A stretch of DNA of 64,000 nucleotides from Exiguobacterium sp. BMC-KP (GTDB lineage: Bacteria > Bacillota > Bacilli > Exiguobacteriales > Exiguobacteriaceae), in contig NZ_LGIW01000013.1 of assembly GCF_001275385.1 (NCBI RefSeq), forward strand, positions 1 through 64,000. The letters are read 5' to 3'. Below, piece by piece: positions 26,907-37,141 of this stretch. A model generated the notes under the pieces. It saw nothing but the letters and a program-made list of their open reading frames with translations, was not told the origin of the DNA and searched no databases. The first letter of the stretch is position 1. Every line of letters starts with the position of its first letter. The translations under genes and the position numbers were made by a program.

Positions 26907-28856
26907 ATGACGACTTCCACTACTACCGATGTTCAACAGCGTTCCGTATTCCGTCATGCTTGGGATGAGCATCACGAATTGATTCTAGCATTGTTTAGCG
27001 GAATATTGATTTTAGTTGCTTACGGACTTGAAAAATTCAATGCGGCGTCTGCCGTTTATGTCACATTGTACTTATCTGCATATGTGATCGGAGGATATGC
27101 GAAAGCAAAGGAAGGCTTGACGGAGACGTATCAAGAAAAGACGTTGAATGTTGAACTGCTGATGATTTTAGCAGCGATCGGTGCTGCTGCTATCGGATAC
27201 TGGATGGAAGGTGCAATTCTTATCTTCATCTTCGCATTATCCGGTGCCCTTGAAACATATACGATGAATAAAAACGAACGCGCTCTACAAAGTTTGATGT
27301 CTTTACAGCCAGAAGAAGCAACACGCCTGAACGCAAACGGACAACTCGAAGTCGTTGGAATCGAACAATTAGCGATCGGTAACCTCGTCTATGTTCGTCC
27401 GGGTGAACGAATTCCGGTTGATGGTGTCATCATTCGTGGTCAAGCGGCGATTGAAGAAGCGTCGATTACTGGCGAATCAATCCCCGTTGAAAAACAGACC
27501 GGTGATACTGTCTATAATTCGACTGTCAACATGAACGGTGTCTTAACGATTGAGATGACGAAAGCTGCAGATGAATCATTGTTCCAAAAAATCATTCATA
27601 TGGTTCAAAATGCACAAAGCGAGCAATCCCCATCTGCTCAGTTTATCGAACGGTTTGAAAGCCGTTATGTCAAAATCGTATTGCTTGTCGTCGCACTCAT
27701 GATGGTCCTTCCTCATTACATCGTCGGTTGGACGTTCGAGACAAGTATTTACCGCGCGATGATTTTACTCGTCGTCGCCTCCCCTTGTGCGCTTGTGGCG
27801 TCGATTACACCTGCTGCCTTGTCTGCAATTGCCGCATCTGCGAAAAATGGTGTTCTTTTTAAAGGAGGCGCACACATTGAAACACTCGGACAAGTCGACA
27901 CGATCGTCTTCGACAAAACGGGTACGCTGACGACAGGTAAACCAGTCGTTACAGAAAGTCGTTACGCCGAAGGCTTGGATGTTCAAGCTGTTCAACAAGC
28001 CGTCGCTTCTATTGAAGCACAGTCGAATCATCCGCTCGCACAAGCGATCGTTGACCACTTAAAAGCCGATGTTCGTGAGCCGTCAATGTTCAAAGATGTA
28101 ACAGGATACGGAATTGAGGCAACCGTCGATAGTGTCACGTATCGCATTGGTAAACGGGCATTCCACGATGGTTTAGACGATCCATTCGTCGCGATTGAAC
28201 AATCGCTTAAAGAACAGGGACATACAATCGTTTATGTCAGTAATGGATCGCAAATCGTAGCACTTTATGCGCTACGTGACACGATTCGTCCTGAAGCCAA
28301 AACAGCGATTGCTGCTTTAAATGATCTCGGAATCGCAACAATCATGTTGACAGGTGATAATCCGGTGACGGCAGCTGCTATTTCGCGCGAAGCAGGATTA
28401 ACGGATTTCGTCGCTGAATGTCTACCGGAGGATAAAGTCCGGTATATCAAGCAATATCAAACAGAAGGTCGGACCGTTGCGATGGTCGGTGACGGCATTA
28501 ACGATGCTCCAGCACTTGCACTGGCGCATGTCGGAATCGCCATGGGCGAAGGAACAGACGCTGCGCTTGAAACGGCTGACGTCGTCTTGATGAAAAATGA
28601 TTTAGGTCGCCTTGCCTATGCTGTGCATAAAGCACGGAAGATGAACCGAATCGTCAAACAAAACATCATGCTGGCGATCGGTGTCATTCTTCTATTGATC
28701 GCATCTAACTTGTCACAGTTCTTGATCATGCCGTTCGCTGTCGTCGGACACGAAGGATCGACGATTCTTGTCATCTTGAATGGTTTACGTCTTCTCCAAC
28801 AGGACGCTTTACCACGTCTTACACCACGTCCTTCTGAAAAGCAATTAGCTGCTTAA
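26907..28856 (+). CDS. pfeT: P1B-4-type metal-efflux ATPase PfeT
   Basis: A 649-residue heavy-metal P-type ATPase. It has no N-terminal metal-binding domain. Seen in order: TGES actuator, SPC near residues 292-294 in the transport helix, phosphorylated Asp near 336 (DKTGTLTTG), the HP motif (SNHPLAQAI), MVGDGINDAPALA, and HEGSTILVILN in the last helices. SPC plus HEGST marks the P1B-4 class, which exports ferrous iron, cobalt or zinc. Together with the PerR and Fur boxes upstream this fits PfeT (formerly ZosA/YkvW). AAAGGAG precedes the ATG. Cobalt or zinc export is the alternative. Confidence 0.88.
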   Translation: MTTSTTTDVQQRSVFRHAWDEHHELILALFSGILILVAYGLEKFNAASAVYVTLYLSAYVIGGYAKAKEGLTETYQEKTLNVELLMILAAIGAAAIGYWMEGAILIFIFALSGALETYTMNKNERALQSLMSLQPEEATRLNANGQLEVVGIEQLAIGNLVYVRPGERIPVDGVIIRGQAAIEEASITGESIPVEKQTGDTVYNSTVNMNGVLTIEMTKAADESLFQKIIHMVQNAQSEQSPSAQFIERFESRYVKIVLLVVALMMVLPHYIVGWTFETSIYRAMILLVVASPCALVASITPAALSAIAASAKNGVLFKGGAHIETLGQVDTIVFDKTGTLTTGKPVVTESRYAEGLDVQAVQQAVASIEAQSNHPLAQAIVDHLKADVREPSMFKDVTGYGIEATVDSVTYRIGKRAFHDGLDDPFVAIEQSLKEQGHTIVYVSNGSQIVALYALRDTIRPEAKTAIAALNDLGIATIMLTGDNPVTAAAISREAGLTDFVAECLPEDKVRYIKQYQTEGRTVAMVGDGINDAPALALAHVGIAMGEGTDAALETADVVLMKNDLGRLAYAVHKARKMNRIVKQNIMLAIGVILLLIASNLSQFLIMPFAVVGHEGSTILVILNGLRLLQQDALPRLTPRPSEKQLAA

Positions 28857-28861
28857 TCATC

Positions 28862-28899
28862 AAAAAAGCCTGACCGCCACATGGCAGTCAGGCTTTTTT
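28862..28899. terminator. Bidirectional terminator after pfeT
   Basis: AAAAAAGCCTGAC..GCC pairs with GGC..GTCAGGCTTTTTT. It serves pfeT and the convergent yihY. Confidence 0.88.
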
Positions 28900-28905
28900 G
28901 TACCT

Positions 28906-29814
28906 TCATCCGAATGTATTCGTTGGAATCGAATCGAGTTCTGCTTGTTCCTTCAAGCGTTTCTCTTCCATCTTTTTCGGATCTGCTTTTTTCATGAACC
29001 GTTCCCACGAGGCGTTCAATTCAGAACCGAGTAAAATGATCAAACCTGTGAAATAGAGCCATAGCAACAAGATGACGACACTACCGAGCGAACCATACGT
29101 TTGATTGTAATTGGAGAAGTTCGAGACGTAGAAACCAAATCCAACCGATAACAATTGCCAGACGATGACACCGAAAACAGCTCCTGGGATCGCTTCTTTA
29201 AACGTAATCGGACGCTTTGGTGCAACGCGGTAGAAAATTGACAAAATACCAATCAATAGAATCGTCGACACGACGTACCGTAAGACGGTCAGTAAGATTT
29301 TTTGTCCCATATCGATCGGGAGGACGAAATTCGCAAGGTAAGTAATAATCGGACCACCGAGGACATTCAAGACGATCAGCAACAACATCCCGATTCCAAG
29401 TACGATCGTGAGTAATAAGGCGATTCCTCGTGCTGCGACAAAACCACGGGGTGAGAAGTCGCCATACGCATGGTTCGCCGTCGTAATCAAACGATCGACC
29501 CCTTTTGAAGCCGACCAGACGGCAAGAATCGCACCGATTGATAACAGACCACCTTGTGGTTCCTTAATGGCTTGGAAAATCGTATCCGTAAACGTGTTGA
29601 CGGCTCCGCCTGGCGCTAGATCTCGAATTTGCGACTCGAGCGTCTGCCGATCAATATCAAAGAAAGATAAGACGGAAATGACGAAAATGATACCTGGGAA
29701 AATGGATAAAAACCAGTAATAAGCGAGCGTCCCTGCATAATCCGTGATGTTATGATCGGACATTCGCTGCTTTAAGTTAAGGGCAAGCCCTTTTGGATCG
29801 CGTGAATGCGCCAT
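28906..29814 (-). CDS. YihY/BrkB family membrane protein
   Basis: A protein of about 302 residues with six membrane spans and the family's marks: TLAYYWFLSIFPGIIFVISV near the N-terminus, SASKGVDRLITTANHAYG, and NQTYGSLGSVVILLLWLY late. Once misnamed ribonuclease BN, the family is now viewed as of unknown function. In B. subtilis YfkH has this role and is near yfkF. I choose the Met at 29814 because AAGGAG is eight bases upstream; the earlier Met abuts that site. The tail is charged (KKADPKKMEEKRLKEQ). Confidence 0.87.
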   Translation of the reverse strand: MAHSRDPKGLALNLKQRMSDHNITDYAGTLAYYWFLSIFPGIIFVISVLSFFDIDRQTLESQIRDLAPGGAVNTFTDTIFQAIKEPQGGLLSIGAILAVWSASKGVDRLITTANHAYGDFSPRGFVAARGIALLLTIVLGIGMLLLIVLNVLGGPIITYLANFVLPIDMGQKILLTVLRYVVSTILLIGILSIFYRVAPKRPITFKEAIPGAVFGVIVWQLLSVGFGFYVSNFSNYNQTYGSLGSVVILLLWLYFTGLIILLGSELNASWERFMKKADPKKMEEKRLKEQAELDSIPTNTFG

Positions 29815-29900
29815 CGTCATCTCTCCTTCATGAAAAAGAGGCAGTCAAAGACCACCTCATTGTTTTAATATACTTTTCCCATTTTATTTCAACTAAAACC

Positions 29901-30329
29901 TCATTCGTTCTCAGAAAGAATTAATTCATAGAACGGTTCTGTCATTTCTGCCAACTGTTTGGCGAGTGACGGCGGACGAATCGGCAACGAAGGTAACTCT
30001 GAACGTTTGATCCAAACTGGCGTATAACCCGATCCTTCCTCTTCGAATTCTTCACCTGTTCCCGTCCCAAAACGACCACCTATTGTTTTTGCCCAAAAAT
30101 AAGGGTTATCGAATCCATTAAATCGGACGATAGCAGCTATACCGGTCAACTCCACGTCGACACCAAGTTCTTCATGTGCTTCGCGAATCGCTGTCTCTTC
30201 TAGCGATTCTCCGTCATCTTTTCCACCGCCTGGAAAGACATAATACGTTTCGTTCGGTTTATCCCGACGAATTAACGCAATTTCATCCTGTTCGTTTCGT
30301 AAAATGATCGCACTTCGTTGAATCGGCAT
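29901..30329 (-). CDS. Nudix hydrolase
   Basis: A 142-residue Nudix protein. The Nudix box begins GGGKDDGESLEETAIREAHE and ends ELG, with all the metal-binding acids present. The length is a single Nudix domain. AAGGGGGTG lies before the ATG, with five bases between. It precedes nothing obvious in the same direction. The substrate (a nucleoside diphosphate derivative) cannot be read from sequence. Confidence 0.87.
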   Translation of the reverse strand: MPIQRSAIILRNEQDEIALIRRDKPNETYYVFPGGGKDDGESLEETAIREAHEELGVDVELTGIAAIVRFNGFDNPYFWAKTIGGRFGTGTGEEFEEEGSGYTPVWIKRSELPSLPIRPPSLAKQLAEMTEPFYELILSENE

Positions 30330-30355
30330 GACGCCACCCCCTTTTCAAATTCTAC

Positions 30356-31267
30356 TTATTGAATAGCATCCAGCATTTCAGGAACGAGCCCGTTCTCTGT
30401 CGAAGCGATGACTTCTGCTGCGACTTTCATGCCAAGCTTCAATGCTTCTTCTGCAGTTTTTTCTTGTGTCAGTTCAGACAAGACAGCGGAGAAGAAAGAA
30501 TCGCCTGCTCCAGTCGAATCGACGACCTTTACTTTTTTCGTTCCGACGTGACCGGATGTCGCCGTACGACGATCGACATAGACCGCACCGAGTTCGCTCA
30601 TTGTCACGACCGTGAATGGCGCTCCTTTTTTCGCTAATTCGTTTGCTACATGAATCGCATCTTCCACTGTCACGATCGATAGATCAGACAGAATTTCTGC
30701 TTCTTCTCGACTACAAATAAATCCAGTGAATCCTTGTAGCAGATGACGATTTCGTTCAATGACGCTCAAGTGACCACAAACACCAAACAATGGTAACTCC
30801 ATTTTGCGGCATAAATGAATCAAACGTTCGAGCACAGTAACAGACAAATCAAGATCGATCGCTACGGCATCGACTCCATCAAGTGCATAGATCGATTGAC
30901 GTAAAATCGCTTCTTCGAGCAACTTGGCATCCGGTTGTTTTGAGATCGATGTTTGCAAGTCACCTTCGTTGTCCATAACAGCTAGCCACATACCCATTCC
31001 ATGATCTTCTAACATTTCGACATGATCCACATTCGCACCGTAAGATTTCAGCTCATCGAGCACTCCTACGCCAATCTGGTCATTCGTAACCGTCGAGATA
31101 AAGCGAACTTCATTCCCGAGGACGGCTAGGTTTTGTGCTACGTTGCGTCCTGTTCCTCCATTCGAAAACGTGATGTCTCCTACGTTTTTCGCATCCTTGT
31201 GCAAGGGAGCGAACGAAGTTCCTTTTATGTCGACGAATACTTTTCCGATTACCGCGATTTTATTCAT
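30356..31267 (-). CDS. PfkB-family carbohydrate kinase
   Basis: A 303-residue ribokinase-type sugar kinase. It begins KIAVIGKVFVDIKG, has the first PfkB motif NGGTGRNVAQNLAVLG and the second (VVDSTGAGDSFFSAVL) with the catalytic Asp. It resembles pseudouridine kinase in the N-terminal half, but no pseudouridine glycosidase gene is adjacent, so the substrate is left open. The ATG at 31267 follows AGGTGG by about seven bases. It follows the Nudix gene upstream in transcription order and could share its mRNA. Confidence 0.82.
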   Translation of the reverse strand: MNKIAVIGKVFVDIKGTSFAPLHKDAKNVGDITFSNGGTGRNVAQNLAVLGNEVRFISTVTNDQIGVGVLDELKSYGANVDHVEMLEDHGMGMWLAVMDNEGDLQTSISKQPDAKLLEEAILRQSIYALDGVDAVAIDLDLSVTVLERLIHLCRKMELPLFGVCGHLSVIERNRHLLQGFTGFICSREEAEILSDLSIVTVEDAIHVANELAKKGAPFTVVTMSELGAVYVDRRTATSGHVGTKKVKVVDSTGAGDSFFSAVLSELTQEKTAEEALKLGMKVAAEVIASTENGLVPEMLDAIQ

Positions 31268-31406
31268 TCTAGTTCCACCTCTAACCATATTTCCTGATTT
31301 CCGACCTTGAATTGGTCTTTCAGGCACATTGCTTCAATTATAGTAAAATTTTAAATCAGTGACAACCGAAGTACTTTTTTTATAACTGTTCTCTCTCTTC
31401 ATACGA

Positions 31407-31438
31407 AAAAAGCAGCAAGCGAATCGCCTGCTGCTTTG
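31407..31438 (-). terminator. Terminator after menA
   Basis: On the minus strand AAAGCAGCAGGCG pairs with CGCTTGCTGCTTTTTTC. Nothing else is seen in the 180 bases between the kinase and menA. Confidence 0.75.
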
Positions 31439-31446
31439 ACTTAACA

Positions 31447-32340
31447 TCAGATATTTGCAATGACAAGACTGATTGCGAGTAAAAGACCAAAAATCGTGTT
31501 CACCTTACCAGTCTGTGCCATTCCAGGCATCAGTTTTTCTGGTGGTAGGTCTTCCCAGAAGAGACGCACCGCTTTGATCATCAGTGGAATACTTAACAAT
31601 GCAAGTAGCGCAAACCACGAGACCTCGAATGCGAGTACAGCAATGATAAGAGAGAGGACAGCGGCTGCAAAAAATCCAACTAAGACATATACAGCACGGC
31701 GATGTCCAACGAGACACGCAATCGTTTTTCGCCCGTTGACCTTATCATTATCCAAATCACGAATATTATTCGCAAGTAGGATCGAACCAATTAAAATGGC
31801 GACTGGTATAGAAATCGCAACGGCTTCTGTCGGAACGTAACCGATTTGCAAGTACGCAGAGATTGCGATGATGATATACCCCATAAAAAAGCCGGCAACG
31901 ACTTCCCCGAACGGCGTATAGGCAATCGGGAGCGGTCCACCCGTGTAGATATATCCGACGAACATCGAAATGAGTCCTACGACAAGCAACCACCACGATG
32001 TCTCGATACACAGATACACACCGAGTAATGCCGAGATCCCGTACAATATAAGCGCGAACGCTAGAATCGTACCCGGCTTGAACCCGTCACGAACGATCGA
32101 TCCACCAATTCCGACCGACTCCTCCGTATCTAAACCACGTTTGTAATCGTAGTATTCATTGAACAGATTCGTTGCGATTTGAATCAGCATCGATGCGATC
32201 AACATCGCCACGAACAAATCCAAGCGTATCGACTCCACACGTGGTGCGACAACTGCCGTACCGACGACGACCGGAACAAAACTTGCTGTTAAGGTATGTG
32301 GTCGTGTCATTCGCCAATAGACAGCGATTGATTTATTCAT
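31447..32340 (-). CDS. menA: 1,4-dihydroxy-2-naphthoate polyprenyltransferase MenA
   Basis: Attaches the polyprenyl chain to dihydroxynaphthoate to make demethylmenaquinone. The 297-residue UbiA-type protein has about nine spans, the first Asp-rich motif NLFNEYYDYKRGLD and the second NNIRDLDNDKVNGRKT, plus TRPHTLTASFVPVV at the start. AAGGGG precedes the ATG. It is divergent from the menFDHBEC operon so all but the last methylation step of menaquinone synthesis lie together. Confidence 0.94.
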   Translation of the reverse strand: MNKSIAVYWRMTRPHTLTASFVPVVVGTAVVAPRVESIRLDLFVAMLIASMLIQIATNLFNEYYDYKRGLDTEESVGIGGSIVRDGFKPGTILAFALILYGISALLGVYLCIETSWWLLVVGLISMFVGYIYTGGPLPIAYTPFGEVVAGFFMGYIIIAISAYLQIGYVPTEAVAISIPVAILIGSILLANNIRDLDNDKVNGRKTIACLVGHRRAVYVLVGFFAAAVLSLIIAVLAFEVSWFALLALLSIPLMIKAVRLFWEDLPPEKLMPGMAQTGKVNTIFGLLLAISLVIANI

Positions 32341-32362
32341 ATAATAACCCCTTTCCTGTCTA

Positions 32363-32392
32363 AGTGTATCGGGTTTCGTTTTTTGCTGTCAA
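32363..32392 (-). promoter_or_regulatory. menA promoter
   Basis: On the minus strand consensus TTGACA (32387-32392) is followed by 18 bp and TACACT (32363-32368). On the plus strand TTTACA (32439-32444) followed by TATCAC is a weaker candidate for menF. Confidence 0.65.
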
Positions 32393-32490
32393 TGTTCAAT
32401 CCCAGATAGCTTATTCCTTCTTTTTTGTCCGTAAAAAGTTTACACTTAGATTAAGTGAAACATATCACAGTATCTACAGACTAGGGGGCA

Positions 32491-33885
32491 ATGAGCGGTA
32501 TGGCTTACGCTCAACAAGAGCTAAAACAGTGTATCGAACAGGCCGTCAGTCAGGCAAACGCCTCACAACGACCTATACTCGCTTCGTATTCATGGGAAAT
32601 CGAAGCAACTGACATGCGTTCCCTCGAACAGGGTATCGAGGAACGATTTTATTTCGCGACACCTGATCGCTCGATGCGGGCCATCGGGTTTGGCATCGTA
32701 CAACAACTTCAGGCTTCAGGAACGGATCGTTTTTTACGAATTCAATCACAATGGGCAAACTTAAATCGCGATCACGTCGGTCATGATTTGTTTGCGTTCA
32801 GTGGTTTTTCTTTCGCTGAACTCAAACAACCAGACTATCGCTGGTCTTCATTCGGTGATGCCTCGATGACGATTCCGAAGTTTTTATTTTTAGAGCAAGA
32901 CGGACAGACACGCGTGACGATTTTTGCTCGTGTCGAACCGATGGATCAAGTCGATTCAATCTTAAATCAACTCGCACTCGATTTCGCCAAAGTCAATCAA
33001 CCGCAAGCATCGACTTTGTCAGGCGTCACGCGTCTACGGCTATCGCGGGATGGAAATGAGGCGTTTGAAGCGTCGTTCCAACAAGCGATGCATTACTTGG
33101 AGACAACACTTGAAAAAATCGTCCTTGCACGGGAGGTCGTTTATGAACTGGATCGCCCGCTCGACGTGGCAGCTGTCGTTGCTGAACTAGAAGACACACA
33201 GCCTGGTAGTTACGTCTTCTGTTTCCAACCGAATCCAGAAGAAGCCTTCATCGGCGCCACACCGGAACGACTCGTTCAAAAACGTGGGCGTCGCCTTGAG
33301 ACGGCAGCAGTTGCTGGTTCCGCACCACGTCACGAGACCGATGAGATGGACGAAGCACTTGGTCAATCACTCTTACAAGACCAAAAGAATCGGATGGAGC
33401 ACGGTATCGTTGCAGATTCGATAGAACGGACGTTATCTGTATTTTCGGAGGAACTGGATTGTCCGGACACACCGATTCTCTTGAAGAATCGCCATATCCA
33501 ACATCTTTATACTCCAATCACAGCACGTCTAAAAGCAGACGTGACATTGTTTCAATTGATTGAAAAACTGCACCCCACACCTGCGCTTGGTGGTGAACCC
33601 AAACAGTTGGCGGTCGATGCCATCCAAGAAATCGAGACGTTCGAACGGGGTTGGTACGGTTCACCCGTCGGTTGGATGAATGGACAGGATGATGGGGAAT
33701 TCATCGTTGCCATCCGCTCCGGACTGTTTACGGAACGGGCGGTCATTCTTTATGCTGGTTGTGGTCTTGTCGAAGGCTCTCATCTCGATAGTGAGCTGGC
33801 AGAGACGGAAACTAAACTATCACCGATGTTACAAGCACTGTCACATGTCGGTTCGATTGAAAAGGATGATATTTATGTTGACTAA
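32491..33885 (+). CDS. menF: Isochorismate synthase MenF
   Basis: Converts chorismate to isochorismate, the first menaquinone-specific step. The 464-residue protein has the chorismate-utilising domain in its C-terminal half: KIVLAREVVYELD, SYVFCFQPNPEEAFIGATPERLV, ETAAVAGSAPR, and HPTPALGGEPKQLA. The ribosome site AGGGGG lies two bases before the first ATG and eleven before a second ATG at 32500, so the exact start is uncertain by three codons. First gene of the men operon; it overlaps menD. Confidence 0.93.
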   Translation: MSGMAYAQQELKQCIEQAVSQANASQRPILASYSWEIEATDMRSLEQGIEERFYFATPDRSMRAIGFGIVQQLQASGTDRFLRIQSQWANLNRDHVGHDLFAFSGFSFAELKQPDYRWSSFGDASMTIPKFLFLEQDGQTRVTIFARVEPMDQVDSILNQLALDFAKVNQPQASTLSGVTRLRLSRDGNEAFEASFQQAMHYLETTLEKIVLAREVVYELDRPLDVAAVVAELEDTQPGSYVFCFQPNPEEAFIGATPERLVQKRGRRLETAAVAGSAPRHETDEMDEALGQSLLQDQKNRMEHGIVADSIERTLSVFSEELDCPDTPILLKNRHIQHLYTPITARLKADVTLFQLIEKLHPTPALGGEPKQLAVDAIQEIETFERGWYGSPVGWMNGQDDGEFIVAIRSGLFTERAVILYAGCGLVEGSHLDSELAETETKLSPMLQALSHVGSIEKDDIYVD

Positions 33886-35518
33886 GTGGATGCATACGTT
33901 AATCGATACGCTCGTCGCTTCTGGTGTCCGGGACTTCGTCATCAGTCCCGGTTCTCGGTCGACACCACTGGCTATTGCTGCATTTCTGCATCCGTCTAGC
34001 CGTACCCACGTCCTTGTTGACGAACGGTCGGCTAGTTTTTTTGCATTAGGTTTGACGCGGACGGAAGATCACGTTCGTCCTGTTGCCTTAATTTGTACAA
34101 GCGGTACCGCTGCGACGAACTATTATTCGGCAGTGACCGAAGCCAATATTTTCGAACTTCCACTAATCGTCTTGACGGCCGATCGCCCACATGAGTTACG
34201 TAATGTCGGTGCCCCACAAGCGATTGATCAAGTCGGATTGTACGGAAAACAAGTCCGACATGCGTTTGATCTACCTTTAGCGGAGGAAGCGAGTCTTCCT
34301 TACGTTGCTCATGTCGCACAACGGGCAGCCTTACTCTCGCTGACGGAACCAGCAGGACCGGTTCAAATCAACGTCCCGTTACGAGAACCACTTGTCCCGG
34401 AACTCGATCTCTTACGAACAGGATGTCCTGTCGGCGAATTATCTGCCCCGACATCGGAAGTAAATAACGCCTTAACGGTTGCGCTTCAAGAAGAGCGTCT
34501 TCTTTTTGTGCTTGGACCTCAACTCACTGCGACGGACAGTCAGGTTGTCATTTCATATGCGAAAAAAGCGGGTATTCCAGTCTTAGCAGATCCACTTAGT
34601 CAAGGGCGGCAATCGCAGGAAGATCATGTTTTTGCCTATTACGATACATGGCTAAAACATCCTGCTACTGCTCAGCACGTTCGACCGGATCGCATCATTC
34701 GTTTTGGTGCCATGCCAACGTCAAAACCTTATCTGCTCTGGTCTCGGGACATCTCGACGACGGTCGTCGGTCATCCAGGTAACTGGCGTGACCCGCAACT
34801 CCATTCGGATTTCGTGATTGGTCACGCGCGACAACTCGAGCATCAGGAACTCATTTTGCATGATCCTACGTATCTCGCACTATTACAACAGGCGGAGCGA
34901 CTCGTCGCGAATGCCTTTACGACGATTAATCAAGAAGAGATGACGGAATATAATGTCGTTCGCGCCTTGACGACATTACAGGAAGGAAGTCTCTTCGTTT
35001 CAAACAGTATGCCGATTCGAGACGTTGATACGTTCCTGCCGACAGGCACACCCCTTCGTCTGCTCGCGAACCGTGGCGCAAATGGAATTGATGGTATTCT
35101 TTCGAGTGCTCTTGGAGCAACGTTTGATGCCAAACACCGCTATTTACTCGTTGGTGACTTGGCATTCATTCATGATATCAACGGGCTAATGACAGCGCGC
35201 ACGCTTCCGTTAACGATTATCCTCGTCAACAATGCGGGTGGTGGTATCTTTAGCTTTTTACCACAACAACAACTCGAGCAAGAAGTGTTCGAGCCACTAT
35301 TTGGTACACCACAACATCTTGACTTCGCTTCCCTCGCTTCTGGGTATGGCGTGACCTATCAGGCGATCGATTCGATTGCTGCGTTACGTCAATCACTTGC
35401 GGAAGAGACAAACGTCACTCGGATTCTCGAAGTCAAGACGACACGAATCGAAAACGTACAGATGCATCGTTCGATTTGGGACGTGACGAATCAAGCGTTA
35501 GACGAGGTGTTCCGATGA
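33875..35518 (+). CDS. menD: SEPHCHC synthase MenD
   Basis: A thiamine-diphosphate enzyme that joins isochorismate and 2-oxoglutarate. The 547-residue protein has the N-terminal catalytic domain (RDFVISPGSRSTPLAIA), the middle domain (VRPDRIIRFGAMPTSKPYL), and the TPP/Mg motif GDLAFIHDINGLMTAR...NNAGGGIFSFLP. I start it at the ATG at 33875, inside the last codons of menF, with AAGGA eight bases upstream; the frame is open far upstream of it without support. Overlaps menH by ATGA. Confidence 0.94.
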   Translation: MLTKWMHTLIDTLVASGVRDFVISPGSRSTPLAIAAFLHPSSRTHVLVDERSASFFALGLTRTEDHVRPVALICTSGTAATNYYSAVTEANIFELPLIVLTADRPHELRNVGAPQAIDQVGLYGKQVRHAFDLPLAEEASLPYVAHVAQRAALLSLTEPAGPVQINVPLREPLVPELDLLRTGCPVGELSAPTSEVNNALTVALQEERLLFVLGPQLTATDSQVVISYAKKAGIPVLADPLSQGRQSQEDHVFAYYDTWLKHPATAQHVRPDRIIRFGAMPTSKPYLLWSRDISTTVVGHPGNWRDPQLHSDFVIGHARQLEHQELILHDPTYLALLQQAERLVANAFTTINQEEMTEYNVVRALTTLQEGSLFVSNSMPIRDVDTFLPTGTPLRLLANRGANGIDGILSSALGATFDAKHRYLLVGDLAFIHDINGLMTARTLPLTIILVNNAGGGIFSFLPQQQLEQEVFEPLFGTPQHLDFASLASGYGVTYQAIDSIAALRQSLAEETNVTRILEVKTTRIENVQMHRSIWDVTNQALDEVFR

Positions 35519-36291
35519 TTTTACGCGGTCATCCCTATCACGTGAAAATCGAAGGATCTGGTCCTCCACTCCTGTTGCTCCATGGTTTTACAGGATCCCT
35601 CTCAACGTGGGACATGCTAAGTGAGCATTTATCTCCTCACTTCACTGTCTATCGTCTTGATTTGATGGGACATGGAAAGACGGTACCAGCGCCCGATCAA
35701 CGGATGCGTTTGACGCAACAGGTCAAGGATCTCGAGACGCTACTCTCTACTCGATCTGAGCAATGGGTCGTCCTCGGTTATTCGATGGGTGGACGAATTG
35801 CTTTAATGCTGAGTGTCGTCTCGGAGCGAGTTGCTCGAACGATCGCTGTCAGCACGACACCAGGCATTAAAACGGCAACGGATCGAAAAGCACGTCGTGC
35901 ATCCGATCGAATATTAGCTGATCGACTTGAAAAAGACGGACTTGAGACGTTCATTAATTACTGGGAGACACTTGGACTGTTTAAATCGCAAGCCCTTCTC
36001 CCTGAACCTCAACGTCAGCTTCTGCGTCAGGAACGTCTATCACAAACCGTTGAAGGGCTAAGTGCCTCGCTTCGTTCGCAGGGTACAGGAAGCATGCCTT
36101 CACTTTGGTCACGCCTTCCACAAGAGATTGATTGGATTGTCGGGGAAGAGGATGAAAAATTCCGAACGATTGCTTTGCAGGCTGCATCATTTGAAAAAAT
36201 TCACGTGATTTCGCATGCTTCGCACGCCCCACATATCGACCAACCGCAAAAGTTTGTTACAATGGTAAAGAATCTACTTATTCATCACTAA
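35515..36291 (+). CDS. menH: SHCHC synthase MenH
   Basis: Alpha/beta hydrolase-fold enzyme that removes pyruvate from SEPHCHC. The 258-residue protein has LLLLHGFTGSLSTWD, LMGHGKT, the nucleophile elbow GYSMGG with catalytic Ser, and the C-terminal His in HASHAPHIDQP. The start is the ATG that overlaps the menD stop; GAGGTG lies five bases before it. Part of menFDHBEC. Confidence 0.92.
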   Translation: MILRGHPYHVKIEGSGPPLLLLHGFTGSLSTWDMLSEHLSPHFTVYRLDLMGHGKTVPAPDQRMRLTQQVKDLETLLSTRSEQWVVLGYSMGGRIALMLSVVSERVARTIAVSTTPGIKTATDRKARRASDRILADRLEKDGLETFINYWETLGLFKSQALLPEPQRQLLRQERLSQTVEGLSASLRSQGTGSMPSLWSRLPQEIDWIVGEEDEKFRTIALQAASFEKIHVISHASHAPHIDQPQKFVTMVKNLLIHH

Positions 36292-36309
36292 CATATTGGG
36301 GGAATTCAC

Positions 36310-37134
36310 ATGAAATACGCTCCGGAATGGGTATCAGCCCGTAGCTATGAAGACATCAAATATGAACAATGGAACGGTATCGCGAAAATCACGATCAACC
36401 GTCCAGAAGTTCGCAACGCGTTCCGACCACACACGGTCCACGAACTCATTGACGCATTTTCACGTGCACGTGACGATCAAAACGTCGGCGTCATCATCTT
36501 AACAGGTGAAGGTGATCTCGCATTCTGTTCTGGCGGAGACCAAAAGGTACGCGGACATGGTGGATATGTCGGTGAAGACGAAATTCCACGCTTGAACGTC
36601 CTTGATCTTCAACGTTTGATTCGTGTCATCCCGAAACCAGTCATCGCAATGGTCGCAGGCTATGCAATCGGTGGCGGACACGTCCTTCACCTCGTGTGTG
36701 ACTTGACAATCGCTGCAGACAACGCCCGCTTCGGACAAACAGGTCCTAAAGTCGGCTCATTCGATGCTGGTTATGGTTCTGGTTACCTTGCACGCGTTGT
36801 TGGACACAAGAAAGCGCGCGAAATCTGGTACCTCTGCCGTCAATATGATGCGCAACAAGCACTCGATATGGGACTCGTCAACACGGTCGTTCCACTTGCA
36901 GATCTCGAACAAGAAACGATTCAATGGTGTGCTGAAATTCTTCAACATTCACCAACTGCTCTTCGTTTCCTCAAAGCGGCATTCAATGCCGATTCAGACG
37001 GTCTTGCAGGTATCCAGCAACTTGCAGGAGATGCGACATTGTTGTACTACACAACAGACGAAGCAAAAGAAGGACGCGATGCGTTCAAAGAAAAACGCAA
37101 TCCTGACTTCGGACAGTTCCCGCGTTTCCCATAA
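36310..37134 (+). CDS. menB: 1,4-dihydroxy-2-naphthoyl-CoA synthase MenB
   Basis: A crotonase-fold enzyme that closes the second ring of the naphthoquinone. The 274-residue protein has [11 protein letters not shown], the oxyanion-hole segment [18 protein letters not shown], the catalytic-region [22 protein letters not shown] (very conserved in MenB), and the C-terminal [18 protein letters not shown] precedes the ATG. The codon usage is that of a highly expressed gene, and it is followed by a terminator before menE. Confidence 0.96.
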   Translation: MKYAPEWVSARSYEDIKYEQWNGIAKITINRPEVRNAFRPHTVHELIDAFSRARDDQNVGVIILTGEGDLAFCSGGDQKVRGHGGYVGEDEIPRLNVLDLQRLIRVIPKPVIAMVAGYAIGGGHVLHLVCDLTIAADNARFGQTGPKVGSFDAGYGSGYLARVVGHKKAREIWYLCRQYDAQQALDMGLVNTVVPLADLEQETIQWCAEILQHSPTALRFLKAAFNADSDGLAGIQQLAGDATLLYYTTDEAKEGRDAFKEKRNPDFGQFPRFP

Positions 37135-37141
37135 TGAAAAG